Assembly: GCF_000820765.1 (NCBI RefSeq)
Contig: NZ_CCYH01000004.1
Coordinates: 1 to 64,000, forward strand
Length of the DNA: 64,000 bases
Direction of reading: 5' to 3'
Origin: Candidatus Soleaferrea massiliensis AP7
Lineage (GTDB): Bacteria > Bacillota > Clostridia > Oscillospirales > Ruminococcaceae
In this document: positions 56,101 to 63,801 of the stretch, in pieces
Layout: each line of letters opens with the position of its first letter
Position numbering within the stretch: the stretch's first letter is position 1
The notes under the pieces: generated by a model
Told to the model about the DNA's origin: nothing
The model's database searches: none
What the model saw: the letters and a program-made list of their open reading frames with translations, nothing else
Position numbers and translations under genes: made by a program

Positions 56101-56133
56101 AGGGCCGCGGTGTTTTCATCCGCGGCCCTTTTT
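56101..56133 (+). terminator. Terminator after the 35-residue frame
   Basis: AGGGCCGCGG and CCGCGGCCCT with a 9-nt loop, followed by TTTTG. Confidence 0.88.
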
Positions 56134-56311
56134 GCGTTTATTTGGGATTGCAGCCCTTTCGCTGCTGACTGTGGGGAAGGCCGCCAAATGCCAGCGTATG
56201 CCAACGCTTTATACAGCCGACCGGCGTTCATAGACCGCCGGCCGGCAAGGGGCTAATGGGCGGAGCTGAGCCGATGGCACACAGCGGAGATGTGAAAAAA
56301 CAAATAGCGGT

Positions 56312-56494
56312 CAGTGAAAAAACGCGGCCGGAATCAGGCAGCTTCAAAAGCAGCGTGCCAAGCGGTCAGCGAAAAAACGCGGCCGGAATCATGCGGCTTC
56401 AAAAGCAGCGTGCCAAGCGGTCAGTGAAAAGATGCAGCCGGAATCAGACAGCTTCAAAAGCAGCGTGCCAAGCGGACGGCGAAAGTATGAGCCG
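56312..56494. repeat. 55-bp tandem repeats
   Basis: Three full units (56312-56366, 56367-56421, 56422-56476) and a partial fourth, sharing CAGCTTCAAAAGCAGCGTGC-like cores and GCGGCCGGAATCA. They lie in the leader region before the second MATE gene and have no ribosome binding site. Confidence 0.9.
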
Positions 56495-56531
56495 GAAACC
56501 ATGCCGCCTTAAAGCGGCATAACAACAAAAG

Positions 56532-56668
56532 AAAGGAGGTATCCCATATGAAAATCGCACGTGGACTGCTCTGTGCAAGGTTTTGACGACAGCACCTGCA
56601 CAGAGCTTTGAGAGCTGTCTCAGGACTTTGCACCTTTCTGTGAGAAATTGATCAACGAATAAAGGAGC
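56532..56668 (+). promoter_or_regulatory. Leader-peptide attenuator of the second MATE gene
   Basis: A 12-codon frame (56548-56586, MKIARGLLCARF) has a very strong AAAGGAGGT site. Its codons 7-10 (GCTCTGTGC, 56568-56576) are exactly complementary to 56598-56606. GTGCAAGG (56573-56580) can instead pair with CTTTGCAC (56626-56633), and CCTTT (56633-56637) can hide the AAAGG of the MATE ribosome binding site (56662-56666). Alternative pairings set by ribosome stalling are the hallmark of drug-inducible translation attenuation. Confidence 0.7.
56548..56586 (+). CDS. 12-residue leader peptide
   Basis: MKIARGLLCARF, with AAAGGAGGT 7 nt upstream. Its role is probably regulatory: translation through or stalling within it should change which downstream hairpin forms. 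Confidence 0.65.
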   Translation: MKIARGLLCARF

Positions 56669-56676
56669 AGAGTCAT

Positions 56677-58068
56677 ATGAAACAACCAATGGATTTAACA
56701 AAGGGAAACGTTTGGAAACAATTGATGAAATTTGCGCTGCCGCTGTTTCTGGCAAACCTGCTGCAGTCGCTTTACGGCATGGTGGATATGGCCGTCGTGG
56801 GACGGTATGTCGGAAGCGCGGCGCTGGCCGCGCTGAGCAACGCGACGATGATCGTCTTCATCCTGACGGCGGTCTGCATCGGCGTCACCATGGGCGGCAG
56901 CGTGCTGGTCGCGCAGTACCGCGGCGCGCGCGATGAGGACGGCCAGCTTGGAAGCATCGGCACGCTGTTTGCGCTGACCGGCGCCGCGGCGCTGGTGATC
57001 ACCGTCCTCAGCCTGCTGACATTTGAGCGGGTGCTTACGATGATGGGACTCCCCGCGGAATCGATGCCGCACGCGGTCGAATACCTGCGGGTGATCTGCA
57101 TGGGCACGGTGTTTGTATTCGGATACAACGCGGTCTGCAGCATCCTGCGCGGCATGGGGGATTCGAAAAGCCCGCTTTACTTTGTCGCGGTCGCCGCGGC
57201 GGTGAATGTCGTACTGGATTTTGTGCTGGTGGGGGCCGCCGGGATGGGGACATCCGGCGCGGCCTGGGCGACGGTGCTGTCGCAGGCGGTCTCGTTTGGG
57301 GTCTCCCTGCTGCGCCTGCGCCGTACGTTGAAAGGGTTCCAAAGGAAGAAGGGCGCTTTGAAGCCGCAGGGAAAGCTTGCCTGGACCATTTTGAAGATCG
57401 GCCTGCCCAGCGCGGTCCAGAGCGCCGTGGTCAACGTCGCGTTCCTGCTGGTCACCTGCATCCTGAACAAATACGGCGTCGTGGTTGCCGCCGCGGCAGG
57501 CGTGGGGCTGAAGGTCGCGACCTTTCTGGCGATGCCCTGCTGGGCCGCCGGCCAGTCCGTCATGACGATGGTCGGGCAGAATATGGGCGCCGGAGAGATC
57601 ACGCGCGCGTCGTCGGTGTCCAGGGCCGGGCTGGTGCTGAGCCTTGCTTCAACCGGCATCATGGTGCTGTTTGTCCAGCTGTTTGCCCCGGGCATCATCG
57701 GCCTGTTCGATCAGAACCCCGCTGTCATCCGGGAGGGGGTGCTGTACCTGCGCATCTTCTGTTCGGTCAGCAGCTTTGCCTATGCGGCGATGTACCATTT
57801 CGACTCGTTTGCGACCGGCGTGGGCGCGGCGGTGCTCGCGATGGTCAACGCGCTGCTCGAGGGCATTGTGCTGCGGCTGGGGCTGATCTTCCTGTTTGAA
57901 ACGGTGCTGGGGCTTGGACGCATCGGCGTCTATCTCGGCCAGATGCTCTCCACCTTCCCGCCGGCAGTGATCGGCCTGCTGTATTTTCTCAGGGGAAGCT
58001 GGAAGTGCCGCCGTCTGATTGATCAGAACACCGCGCAGCAGCTTGACGAGGAAGCGCAATTGGAATAG
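56677..58068 (+). CDS. MATE-family efflux transporter, second
   Basis: A 463-residue membrane protein with ~12 helices (start LTKGNVWKQLMKFALPLFLANLLQSLYGMVDMAVVGRYVG in part). It belongs to a different MATE branch from the protein at 6068. AAAGGAG precedes the ATG and is the target of the leader attenuator. A yjdF-type RNA and yjdF follow, suggesting a toxin-response locus. Substrate unknown; the leader peptide hints at induction by a ribosome-acting compound. Confidence 0.92.
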   Translation: MKQPMDLTKGNVWKQLMKFALPLFLANLLQSLYGMVDMAVVGRYVGSAALAALSNATMIVFILTAVCIGVTMGGSVLVAQYRGARDEDGQLGSIGTLFALTGAAALVITVLSLLTFERVLTMMGLPAESMPHAVEYLRVICMGTVFVFGYNAVCSILRGMGDSKSPLYFVAVAAAVNVVLDFVLVGAAGMGTSGAAWATVLSQAVSFGVSLLRLRRTLKGFQRKKGALKPQGKLAWTILKIGLPSAVQSAVVNVAFLLVTCILNKYGVVVAAAAGVGLKVATFLAMPCWAAGQSVMTMVGQNMGAGEITRASSVSRAGLVLSLASTGIMVLFVQLFAPGIIGLFDQNPAVIREGVLYLRIFCSVSSFAYAAMYHFDSFATGVGAAVLAMVNALLEGIVLRLGLIFLFETVLGLGRIGVYLGQMLSTFPPAVIGLLYFLRGSWKCRRLIDQNTAQQLDEEAQLE

Positions 58069-58072
58069 AATA

Positions 58073-58190
58073 AGAGTGCGGAGATAGAAACACAGCCCGG
58101 TTGGTAGTCCGGGCGTGGCGAAGGCCATCAGTAACCTGCCCTCCCAGGGTTGTCCGTTCTCCGCCGGAATCTACAGAATGGGAGGGATTC
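58073..58190 (+). ncRNA. yjdF motif riboswitch
   Basis: The ~115 nt between the MATE stop and yjdF are compact and structured: GCCCGG/CCGGGC at 58094-58114, GTGGC/GCCAT beside it, then CCTGCCCTCCCAGG. The yjdF RNA motif, which binds azaaromatic compounds, lies upstream of yjdF genes in Firmicutes. The call rests mainly on position upstream of a clear yjdF and on structure, not on a covariance search. Confidence 0.7.
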
Positions 58191-58193
58191 TTC

Positions 58194-58613
58194 ATGGATC
58201 AAGTCACCGCGAAGTTTTCGGTGTACTTTGAACCGCCGTTTTGGATCGGCCTGTACGAGCGGGAGGAGGACGCGCGGCTGTGCGTCGCCCGCGTCGTCTT
58301 TGGCAGCGAGCCCAGCGACGCCGAGGTCTGGGCCTATCTGCTCGAAAACTTTGGACGCCTGCGCTTCACAAGGCCGGTGGAAGCCGGAGAAAGAAAGCCG
58401 AAGGCCGGCAATCCAAAACGCATGCAGCGCGCGGCAGCCAGGGAGCTGCAGACAGCCAGAACCGGTACCAAGGCACAGCAGGCCATCAAACAGCAGTTCG
58501 AGGAAAACAAGCTGGAACGCCGCTCACGCCACAAACGGGAGTCCGAGGAAGAAAAACAGCGGCAGTTTGCGCTGCGGCAGCAGAAGAAAAAAGAAAAGCA
58601 CCGGGGAAGGTAA
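58194..58613 (+). CDS. yjdF: YjdF (DUF2992) protein
   Basis: A 139-residue cytoplasmic protein with the family start (FSVYFEPPFWIGLYEREEDARLCVARVVFGSEPSDAEVWAYL in part), NPKRMQRAAARELQ, then TGTKAQQAIKQQFEENK and a highly basic, charged tail. Function is not established; the family is linked to response to aromatic toxins through its riboswitch. GGGAGG precedes ATG 58194. The last codons form the left arm of the terminator. Confidence 0.9.
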   Translation: MDQVTAKFSVYFEPPFWIGLYEREEDARLCVARVVFGSEPSDAEVWAYLLENFGRLRFTRPVEAGERKPKAGNPKRMQRAAARELQTARTGTKAQQAIKQQFEENKLERRSRHKRESEEEKQRQFALRQQKKKEKHRGR

Positions 58614-58630
58614 TCCTTCCCCGGTGCTTT
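58595..58630 (+). terminator. yjdF terminator overlapping the stop codon
   Basis: AAAGCACCGGGGAAGG-TAAT-CCTTCCCCGGTGCTTT is a perfect 16-bp stem whose loop contains the TAA stop; TTTCG follows. Confidence 0.8.
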
Positions 58631-58737
58631 CGCGCGGCGGGTTTGACAGCCAACAGAAATAAACCGTTGTCCCATGATCATTTCGCTCTGAGAACAGAGA
58701 AACCGCCATTGATATCATCCGGCCGCTTGTTAAACGG

Positions 58738-59133
58738 TCAGTTGTTCCTTGCCAGTACATCAATGGCTTCGTCATAGGAGCGCACCTTTTCTACTTGAAA
58801 ATACTTTTGAAACTCGGCCGACCATAAATCGATTTCATCCTCAATCGTTGGCACCTCGTTTAAGATGAAAACGCATGTTTTACAACTGGACTGCGCCATA
58901 TCCGGCAGTAAAACCTGGAACCCCCATGCGACGTCCTCCTTTTCATCTTCAAAGCCGTTTCTTGCATCAATGACAAAATGACTGCCGGGATTTTCGTAAA
59001 GCAGCTTCGATGCGAATAACGCCGGTGCCCGGTAGTCATCAAAACAGCAGAATTTTTTCCATGTCAGAAAAACGACGTTATCATGCTTTATATATTCAAC
59101 GTGGCAGAATTCTGAATCATAAATGGAATCCAC
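58738..59133 (-). CDS. STAS-like protein of unknown function
   Basis: A 131-residue soluble protein. Strand-helix alternation with NVVFLTWKKFCCFDDYRAPALFASKLL, SHFVIDARNGF and KTCVFILNE resembles the STAS/SpoIIAA-like fold, but no diagnostic motif is present. GTG 59133 is chosen as start because AAGGAGG lies 8 nt before it; the ATG 16 codons upstream has no site. Confidence 0.6.
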   Translation of the reverse strand: MDSIYDSEFCHVEYIKHDNVVFLTWKKFCCFDDYRAPALFASKLLYENPGSHFVIDARNGFEDEKEDVAWGFQVLLPDMAQSSCKTCVFILNEVPTIEDEIDLWSAEFQKYFQVEKVRSYDEAIDVLARNN

Positions 59134-59361
59134 GATCCAATCCTCCTTGCACTGTAATTTATCAGTGTTATTGATATCCACTCAAATGGATACGTACTTT
59201 AATACCAGAGCCTGTATCTGTCAATGACAAAAGCGCGGCAGCTGAAGCAATTCCAAGCAATTTCGGCGCCGCATGATGTTTCACCATGCAGAAGGCATAT
59301 GATTCAGGGAAAGCAAAACAGCCAGAATGACAGAAAATCATCACGATTTTTGAACTACCCC

Positions 59362-59392
59362 TTGACCTTACCACAGTGTCATGGTGTATGAT
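59362..59392 (+). promoter_or_regulatory. MerR-type promoter with 19-bp spacer
   Basis: TTGACC (59362-59367), a 19-bp spacer and TATGAT (59387-59392). The spacer contains the near-palindrome CCACAGTGTCATGG. Over-long spacers with a central dyad are the hallmark of promoters activated by MerR proteins through DNA distortion. Confidence 0.75.
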
Positions 59393-59436
59393 ACAGACAG
59401 AACCGGTTCAGAATCCATCAAAAAAGGAGATACAAG

Positions 59437-60234
59437 ATGTTCACCATCGGCGAATTTGCGCGGCTCGGACAGGTATCGGCCCGGATGCTGCGCCACTACG
59501 ATCAAATCGGCCTGTTCAGCCCTGCGCTGGTCGGCGAAAACGGCTACCGGCTTTACGATGTCTCGCAACTCGCGACGCTCGAAAAGATTGAGACGCTGAA
59601 AGGCTACGGCTTCACGCTCAGTGAGATTTCCGGCCTGCTGCCGCTGTCCGGCGGCCAGTTAGCGCTGCGCATCCATCAAAAGCGCATCGCCGCCTATGAT
59701 CAGCTCAACGAACTGCGCAGGACGCTGCGCCGCATGGAGGACGACATCTTTCGAATGGAGGGAAAGAACTTGGCAATGGAACATTATCATGTGATTTTGA
59801 TGAACAGCCCGGCACAGCGGGTCTTCAGCATCCGCAAACGGATCAATATCGGACAGGTGGGAGAATTGTTCGACGAGCTGCTTGAGGAGATGAAGAAGCG
59901 CGGCCTTGTCCGCACCGGCGCCTGCCAGATGCTGTACCACGGAGAGGAATTCTCCTACGACGACATGGACGCCGAAGCGCAGGTGCAGGTTTCGGGAGAG
60001 CATCCCGACGTCAAGGAGGTGCCGGAGATGCTCTGCGCCGCCACCACCCACATCGGTCCGTACGACACGGTCAAATACGCGTATGAGGCGATTGGGAACT
60101 GGATGCGGGAGCATCCCCAGTATCAGGTCTGCGCGCCGGCCATCGAGCGGTATTTGAAGGATGTGGATGAGGTGAACGCCCCCGAAGAGCTGGAGACGGG
60201 CATCCTGTTCCCGGTCAAAAAAATAGACGGATAG
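59437..60234 (+). CDS. MerR-family regulator with GyrI-like effector domain
   Basis: A 265-residue activator: MerR helix-turn-helix and wing at residues 1-70 (FTIGEFARLGQVSARMLRHYDQIGL, GYRLYD), a dimerization coiled coil, then a GyrI/BmrR-like small-molecule domain from ~120 (YHVILMNSPAQRVFSIR...YDTVKYAYEAIGNWM). AAAGGAG precedes the ATG. It should bind its own 19-bp-spacer promoter. Multidrug-type ligands are common for this architecture. Confidence 0.9.
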   Translation: MFTIGEFARLGQVSARMLRHYDQIGLFSPALVGENGYRLYDVSQLATLEKIETLKGYGFTLSEISGLLPLSGGQLALRIHQKRIAAYDQLNELRRTLRRMEDDIFRMEGKNLAMEHYHVILMNSPAQRVFSIRKRINIGQVGELFDELLEEMKKRGLVRTGACQMLYHGEEFSYDDMDAEAQVQVSGEHPDVKEVPEMLCAATTHIGPYDTVKYAYEAIGNWMREHPQYQVCAPAIERYLKDVDEVNAPEELETGILFPVKKIDG

Positions 60235-60366
60235 GCCCCTTCGGCGGAAAGCAGTCTAATCATTTGTTTTTAGAGCGCTGTAGAACCGCTGTTTCCTCCT
60301 GAGCATGCAGAAAAGCTTGCGGTAACGGTCAGGAAGCTTATGCGGATGCGATTTCAATAAACGGCA

Positions 60367-60565
60367 AAGGCTTGGACTGCCTGTTTCCCGTGTTCTTCGG
60401 CCTGAGAAGGCTTGGACTGCCCGTTTTCCGTGTTCTTCGGCCTGTAAAGACTGGACAGCCCGTTTCCCGTGTTCTTCGGTCTGCAAAGGCTTGGACTGCC
60501 GCGCCTCGTGTCCTTCGGTTTGAGAAGGATTGGACTCCTGTTCCCGGCATCCTTCGGCCTGCATA
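60367..60565. repeat. 40-bp tandem repeats
   Basis: Five units of 39-40 bp, each with AAGGCTTGGACTGCC and GTGTTCTTCGGCCTG, increasingly diverged toward 60565. Open frames cross it on the minus strand but lack starts, and a terminator interrupts them. Confidence 0.88.
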
Positions 60566-60613
60566 GGCCTGACCGGAATCATCACCCGTGAAAAGATAAT
60601 CGAATCCCCCCAA

Positions 60614-60652
60614 AAAAATCCCCGATGCACCCGGATGCATCGGGGATTTTTG
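60614..60652. terminator. Bidirectional terminator
   Basis: AAAATCCCCGATGCA and TGCATCGGGGATTTTT with a 6-nt loop have A/T tracts on both sides. Confidence 0.8.
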
Positions 60653-60795
60653 CTGTCTTGGCCTGTCAGATGGCATAAAAACTTTGAAAAAGCCAAATCT
60701 TAACTTGACAATGGACGGATTCATAGTATGATACTTAATAGGAAAGGATTCCTCACGGGATTTTTTCATCACAAAAGAGATGGAGATTGAATGCA

Positions 60796-61419
60796 ATGAA
60801 TATTCTGATAGTGGGATGCGGCAAGGTTGGCGCCAGCCTGGCGGGCATACTCGACCAGCAGCGCCATGCCGTTTCAATTGTGGACCGCCATGAAAGCAGC
60901 TTTGAGCGGCTGGACGACGATTTTTCGGGTCTTACCGTCGCGGGCGTGGAGATCGACCAGGATGTGCTGAAATCCGCCGGCATCGAGGCGTGCGACGCGC
61001 TTGCGGCAGTCACCAGCGACGACAACGTCAACATCATGGTGTCGCAGGTCGCCAAGCTGATCTTCAAGGTGCCGAAGGTTCTGGCGCGCATCTATGACCC
61101 GGCGCGCGAGGATATCTTTTCGAGCTTCGGCATCGACACGCTCTGCCCGACCAACCTGACGGTCGCGACCATCTGCTCGGTCTTTGCGGGCGTACAGCGC
61201 ACCAGCAAGATCGTCCCGATCGGCTCCTCCAACATCCAGATGACCACGACGCCTGTCCCGGAGGAGCTTGTGGGGCTGCACATATCGGAAATCGAGCTGC
61301 CCGAAGACGTCAGCCTGTTCGGTGTCATGCATGAGAATGACAAGGTGACCTTGTCGGGGACCTACAACATCAAGCTGAAGGAGACCGATTACCTGATGAT
61401 CAACCGCGTGGTGGATTGA
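60796..61419 (+). CDS. TrkA-type K+ uptake regulator, first
   Basis: A 207-residue RCK protein: Rossmann NAD-binding domain (ILIVGCGKVGASLAGIL, acidic IVDRHE) and a C-terminal RCK_C domain (LHISEIELPEDVSLFGVMHENDKV in part). It gates a TrkH/KtrB potassium channel, which is not in the window. A second, similar gene follows after 37 bp, so the two probably form a hetero-oligomeric gating ring. Confidence 0.9.
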   Translation: MNILIVGCGKVGASLAGILDQQRHAVSIVDRHESSFERLDDDFSGLTVAGVEIDQDVLKSAGIEACDALAAVTSDDNVNIMVSQVAKLIFKVPKVLARIYDPAREDIFSSFGIDTLCPTNLTVATICSVFAGVQRTSKIVPIGSSNIQMTTTPVPEELVGLHISEIELPEDVSLFGVMHENDKVTLSGTYNIKLKETDYLMINRVVD

Positions 61420-61456
61420 CACAATGCGTATCATCGTATAGAAAGTGGGATGTAAC

Positions 61457-62131
61457 ATGATTGTCATCGTGGTGGGCGGCGGCAAGGTTGGATTTTATCT
61501 TGCGCGCACGCTGATTGAACACGGGCATGAGCCCCGTATTATAGAAAAGGATAAGGCCTGCTGCCGGATGATCGCCAACAGCCTGGATATTCCGATCATC
61601 TGCGGAGACGGCACCTATATCGATGTGCTGGCCGGCGCCGGCATCGACGACGCGGATGCGCTGATCAGCGTGACCGGTAAGGATGAGGATAACCTGATCA
61701 CCTGCCAGCTGGCAAAGCGGCGGTTCCATGTCCAGAAAACCGTTGCGAAGATCAACAACCCGAAAAACGCCGGCGTCATGAAGCAGCTCGGCGTGGATAT
61801 CCCGATCAGCAGCACCGACAACATCGCGCGGCTGCTGGAACGGGAGGTGGACACCGCGCTGATCAAGCAGCTGATTGCGTTTGACCGCGGGGATACGTCG
61901 CTCAATGAGTTTGAGATTCCGATCCCGTATAAGCGCAGCGGCATCAAGCTCAGCGAGATGAAGCTGCCGGAGGATATCGCGGTTGTCAGCATCATCCGGG
62001 ACAACGAGCTGATCATCCCGCGCGGCAACACGCAGATCTTTGCCGGGGATAAGATTATGGTCGTATGTAAAAACAAAGCGCTGCACCGGATCGCGCCGGC
62101 TTTCGGCGTGGATGATCAGATCAGCAGATAG
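61457..62131 (+). CDS. TrkA-type K+ uptake regulator, second
   Basis: A 224-residue RCK protein with GGGKVGFYLARTLIEHGHEP, IIEKDK and CGDGTYIDVLAGAGIDDADALI, and a C-terminal domain with IKLSEMKLPEDIAVVSIIRDNELI. AGAAAGTGGG lies upstream of ATG 61457. Its end overlaps the convergent minus-strand gene by 16 bp. Confidence 0.92.
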   Translation: MIVIVVGGGKVGFYLARTLIEHGHEPRIIEKDKACCRMIANSLDIPIICGDGTYIDVLAGAGIDDADALISVTGKDEDNLITCQLAKRRFHVQKTVAKINNPKNAGVMKQLGVDIPISSTDNIARLLEREVDTALIKQLIAFDRGDTSLNEFEIPIPYKRSGIKLSEMKLPEDIAVVSIIRDNELIIPRGNTQIFAGDKIMVVCKNKALHRIAPAFGVDDQISR

Positions 62132-62721
62132 AGCAGCGCCAAGATCATCTTCTTGTCGGCGCCGTCGTTGAGCAGGATTAAGATCATCACCAGCAGCATG
62201 GCCTTTTCGCTGTCGAGCCCGAACCGGTCGAGAACGCCCTTTAAAAAGGTGCTCGGTTCAAATTCCGGCTCGTCGTTTTCCGTGTTGTTTTCATCGCAGG
62301 CTTCCTCCTCGTGAGGGGGCCTTTTTTGCGTTTCATCCTCCTGCGGCGCATGCGGATGCCTGTTCTGCCCGTCCTGATGCTGTGGATTCTGCTGCCAGCC
62401 TCCGGGGCCTTGGCGCTCATCGGGGTGGTTCCCGTTCCCGCTGCGGTGCTGCGTGTCGCCCGCGTTCTGTTGCCGGGAATTGCCCGTGTTCTGGTGCTGC
62501 CGGTTCTGCTGGTTTGTGCCGTTCGCGTGCGGGCTGTGCTGATGGTCGTTGTCTGTGTTCTGACGCTGCCGGTTCTGCTGAGAGGAACCGCGTGTGTTCT
62601 GCGCGCCCGCGTCGCCCCGCATGTTCTGGCTGCTGGCGCGCTGCATCTCCTTGACCCTGCGGATCGCGTCCTGCTGCATGCGCATCATATCGTCATAGGA
62701 ATAGTTGTTGGAATTCGCCAT
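62116..62721 (-). CDS. Gln/Asn/His-rich protein with hydrophobic C-terminus
   Basis: A 201-residue protein. Residues 1-30 form an amphipathic helix (YSYDDMMRMQQDAIRRVKEMQ), ~30-150 are low-complexity Gln/Asn/His/Arg sequence, and the last ~40 (LKGVLDRFGLDSEKAMLLVMILILLNDGADKKMILALLYLLI in part) are conserved-looking and strongly hydrophobic. GGAGAAAAGG precedes ATG 62721. I do not recognize it by name. The next two minus-strand genes encode related-looking helical proteins, suggesting one operon. Confidence 0.7.
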   Translation of the reverse strand: MANSNNYSYDDMMRMQQDAIRRVKEMQRASSQNMRGDAGAQNTRGSSQQNRQRQNTDNDHQHSPHANGTNQQNRQHQNTGNSRQQNAGDTQHRSGNGNHPDERQGPGGWQQNPQHQDGQNRHPHAPQEDETQKRPPHEEEACDENNTENDEPEFEPSTFLKGVLDRFGLDSEKAMLLVMILILLNDGADKKMILALLYLLI

Positions 62722-62816
62722 AGATATCCTGCCTTTTCTCCGGCGGTTCTTTTGTTTTAAAGTGGAAAAAGGCTGCCGTCCAAAGCCGCCGGGGAATGGA
62801 GCGGCAGCCGTCAGCG

Positions 62817-63737
62817 TCAACCGAGCAGGTTGTTCAGCAGACCGGATCTCGTAATCATCGGCAGTATGTTTACCAGCTGCAGCATACGGATGGCCTTGTC
62901 GATCTTGGCCTGCGTCTCCACACGCAGCAGCGGCCGGATCGCGCGCAGCATTCTGGTGCTCTGGTTCTCCTGGCGCATAGCCGAAATCGCCTTTTGAATG
63001 CCCATGATCATGTTGAGATCGATGTTTGGAAGAAGACCGTCTCCCTGGGCCGGGCCATGCTGCTTTGGCGATGGGGAGCCAAGGGAGGAGAGCATGCCGG
63101 CAAGGCCGGAAAGGTCAAGGCCCCCGCCGCTCTGCCCCCCCGCGCTCTGGCCGGAGAGCAGACCCGAAAGAGCCGCCATGTTCGGCCCGCCGCTCTTGCC
63201 GGCGCCGTTCTGGCTGGAAAGCATGCCGGCGAGCGCCGACAGGTCGAGGCCGCCGCCTTGCGCGCCGCCGTTCGACTGCGGCTGCGCGTTCTGGCCGTTC
63301 TGGCTGGAGAACTTGCCCGCGAGCGCCGACAAGTCGAGCCCGCCGCTTTGCGCGCCGCTGTTTGCCTGGGGCTGTGCATTCTGGCCGTTCAGGCCGGAAA
63401 ACATGCCGGCGAGCGCCGACAGATCGAGCCCGCCGCCGCTTTGCGCGCCGGAATCCGACTGGGGCGGTGCATCCGAAGCGTTCATGCCGGAAAGCATGCC
63501 TGCGAGCGCGGAGAGGTCGGGCATCGAGCCGGAACTGCCGGGTGTATCTGAATTGCCGCCGGAAGGCGCGTTCTGTCCGGATAACATATTTGAAAGCGCC
63601 GCCGGAAGCGAACCTGCATCAGATGCGGAAGAATCCGAACCGCTGTTTCCCGCCAGCATGCTGGCAAGGTTCTGCAGACTCTGCTGGCCCTGCTCGCTGT
63701 TCAGGATTTCTGAAAGCTTGGAAGAGAGGTCATCCAT
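62817..63737 (-). CDS. Repeat protein with conserved helical C-terminus
   Basis: A 306-residue protein. The N-terminus (MDDLSSKLSEILNSEQGQQSL) and the last ~75 residues (IMGIQKAISAMRQENQSTRMLRAIRPLLRVETQAKIDKAIRMLQLVNILP in part) resemble a small helical protein I have seen widely in Clostridia without known function. Between them seven or so Gly/Ser/Gln-rich repeats, each with LDLSALAGM-like cores, greatly extend the molecule. Start ATG 63737 follows AGGAGT. Confidence 0.75.
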   Translation of the reverse strand: MDDLSSKLSEILNSEQGQQSLQNLASMLAGNSGSDSSASDAGSLPAALSNMLSGQNAPSGGNSDTPGSSGSMPDLSALAGMLSGMNASDAPPQSDSGAQSGGGLDLSALAGMFSGLNGQNAQPQANSGAQSGGLDLSALAGKFSSQNGQNAQPQSNGGAQGGGLDLSALAGMLSSQNGAGKSGGPNMAALSGLLSGQSAGGQSGGGLDLSGLAGMLSSLGSPSPKQHGPAQGDGLLPNIDLNMIMGIQKAISAMRQENQSTRMLRAIRPLLRVETQAKIDKAIRMLQLVNILPMITRSGLLNNLLG

Positions 63738-63801
63738 ACCGCATTACTCCTAAAGGGTTTCATCCTGGGCTCAGCAGCGTTCCGCTTTCCGCCCAGGGCC
63801 A

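Noticed and set aside
56312..56494. Possible CRISPR array
   Set aside because: Units are directly tandem with no unique spacers, and no cas genes are present. The 40-bp array at 60367 fails for the same reasons.
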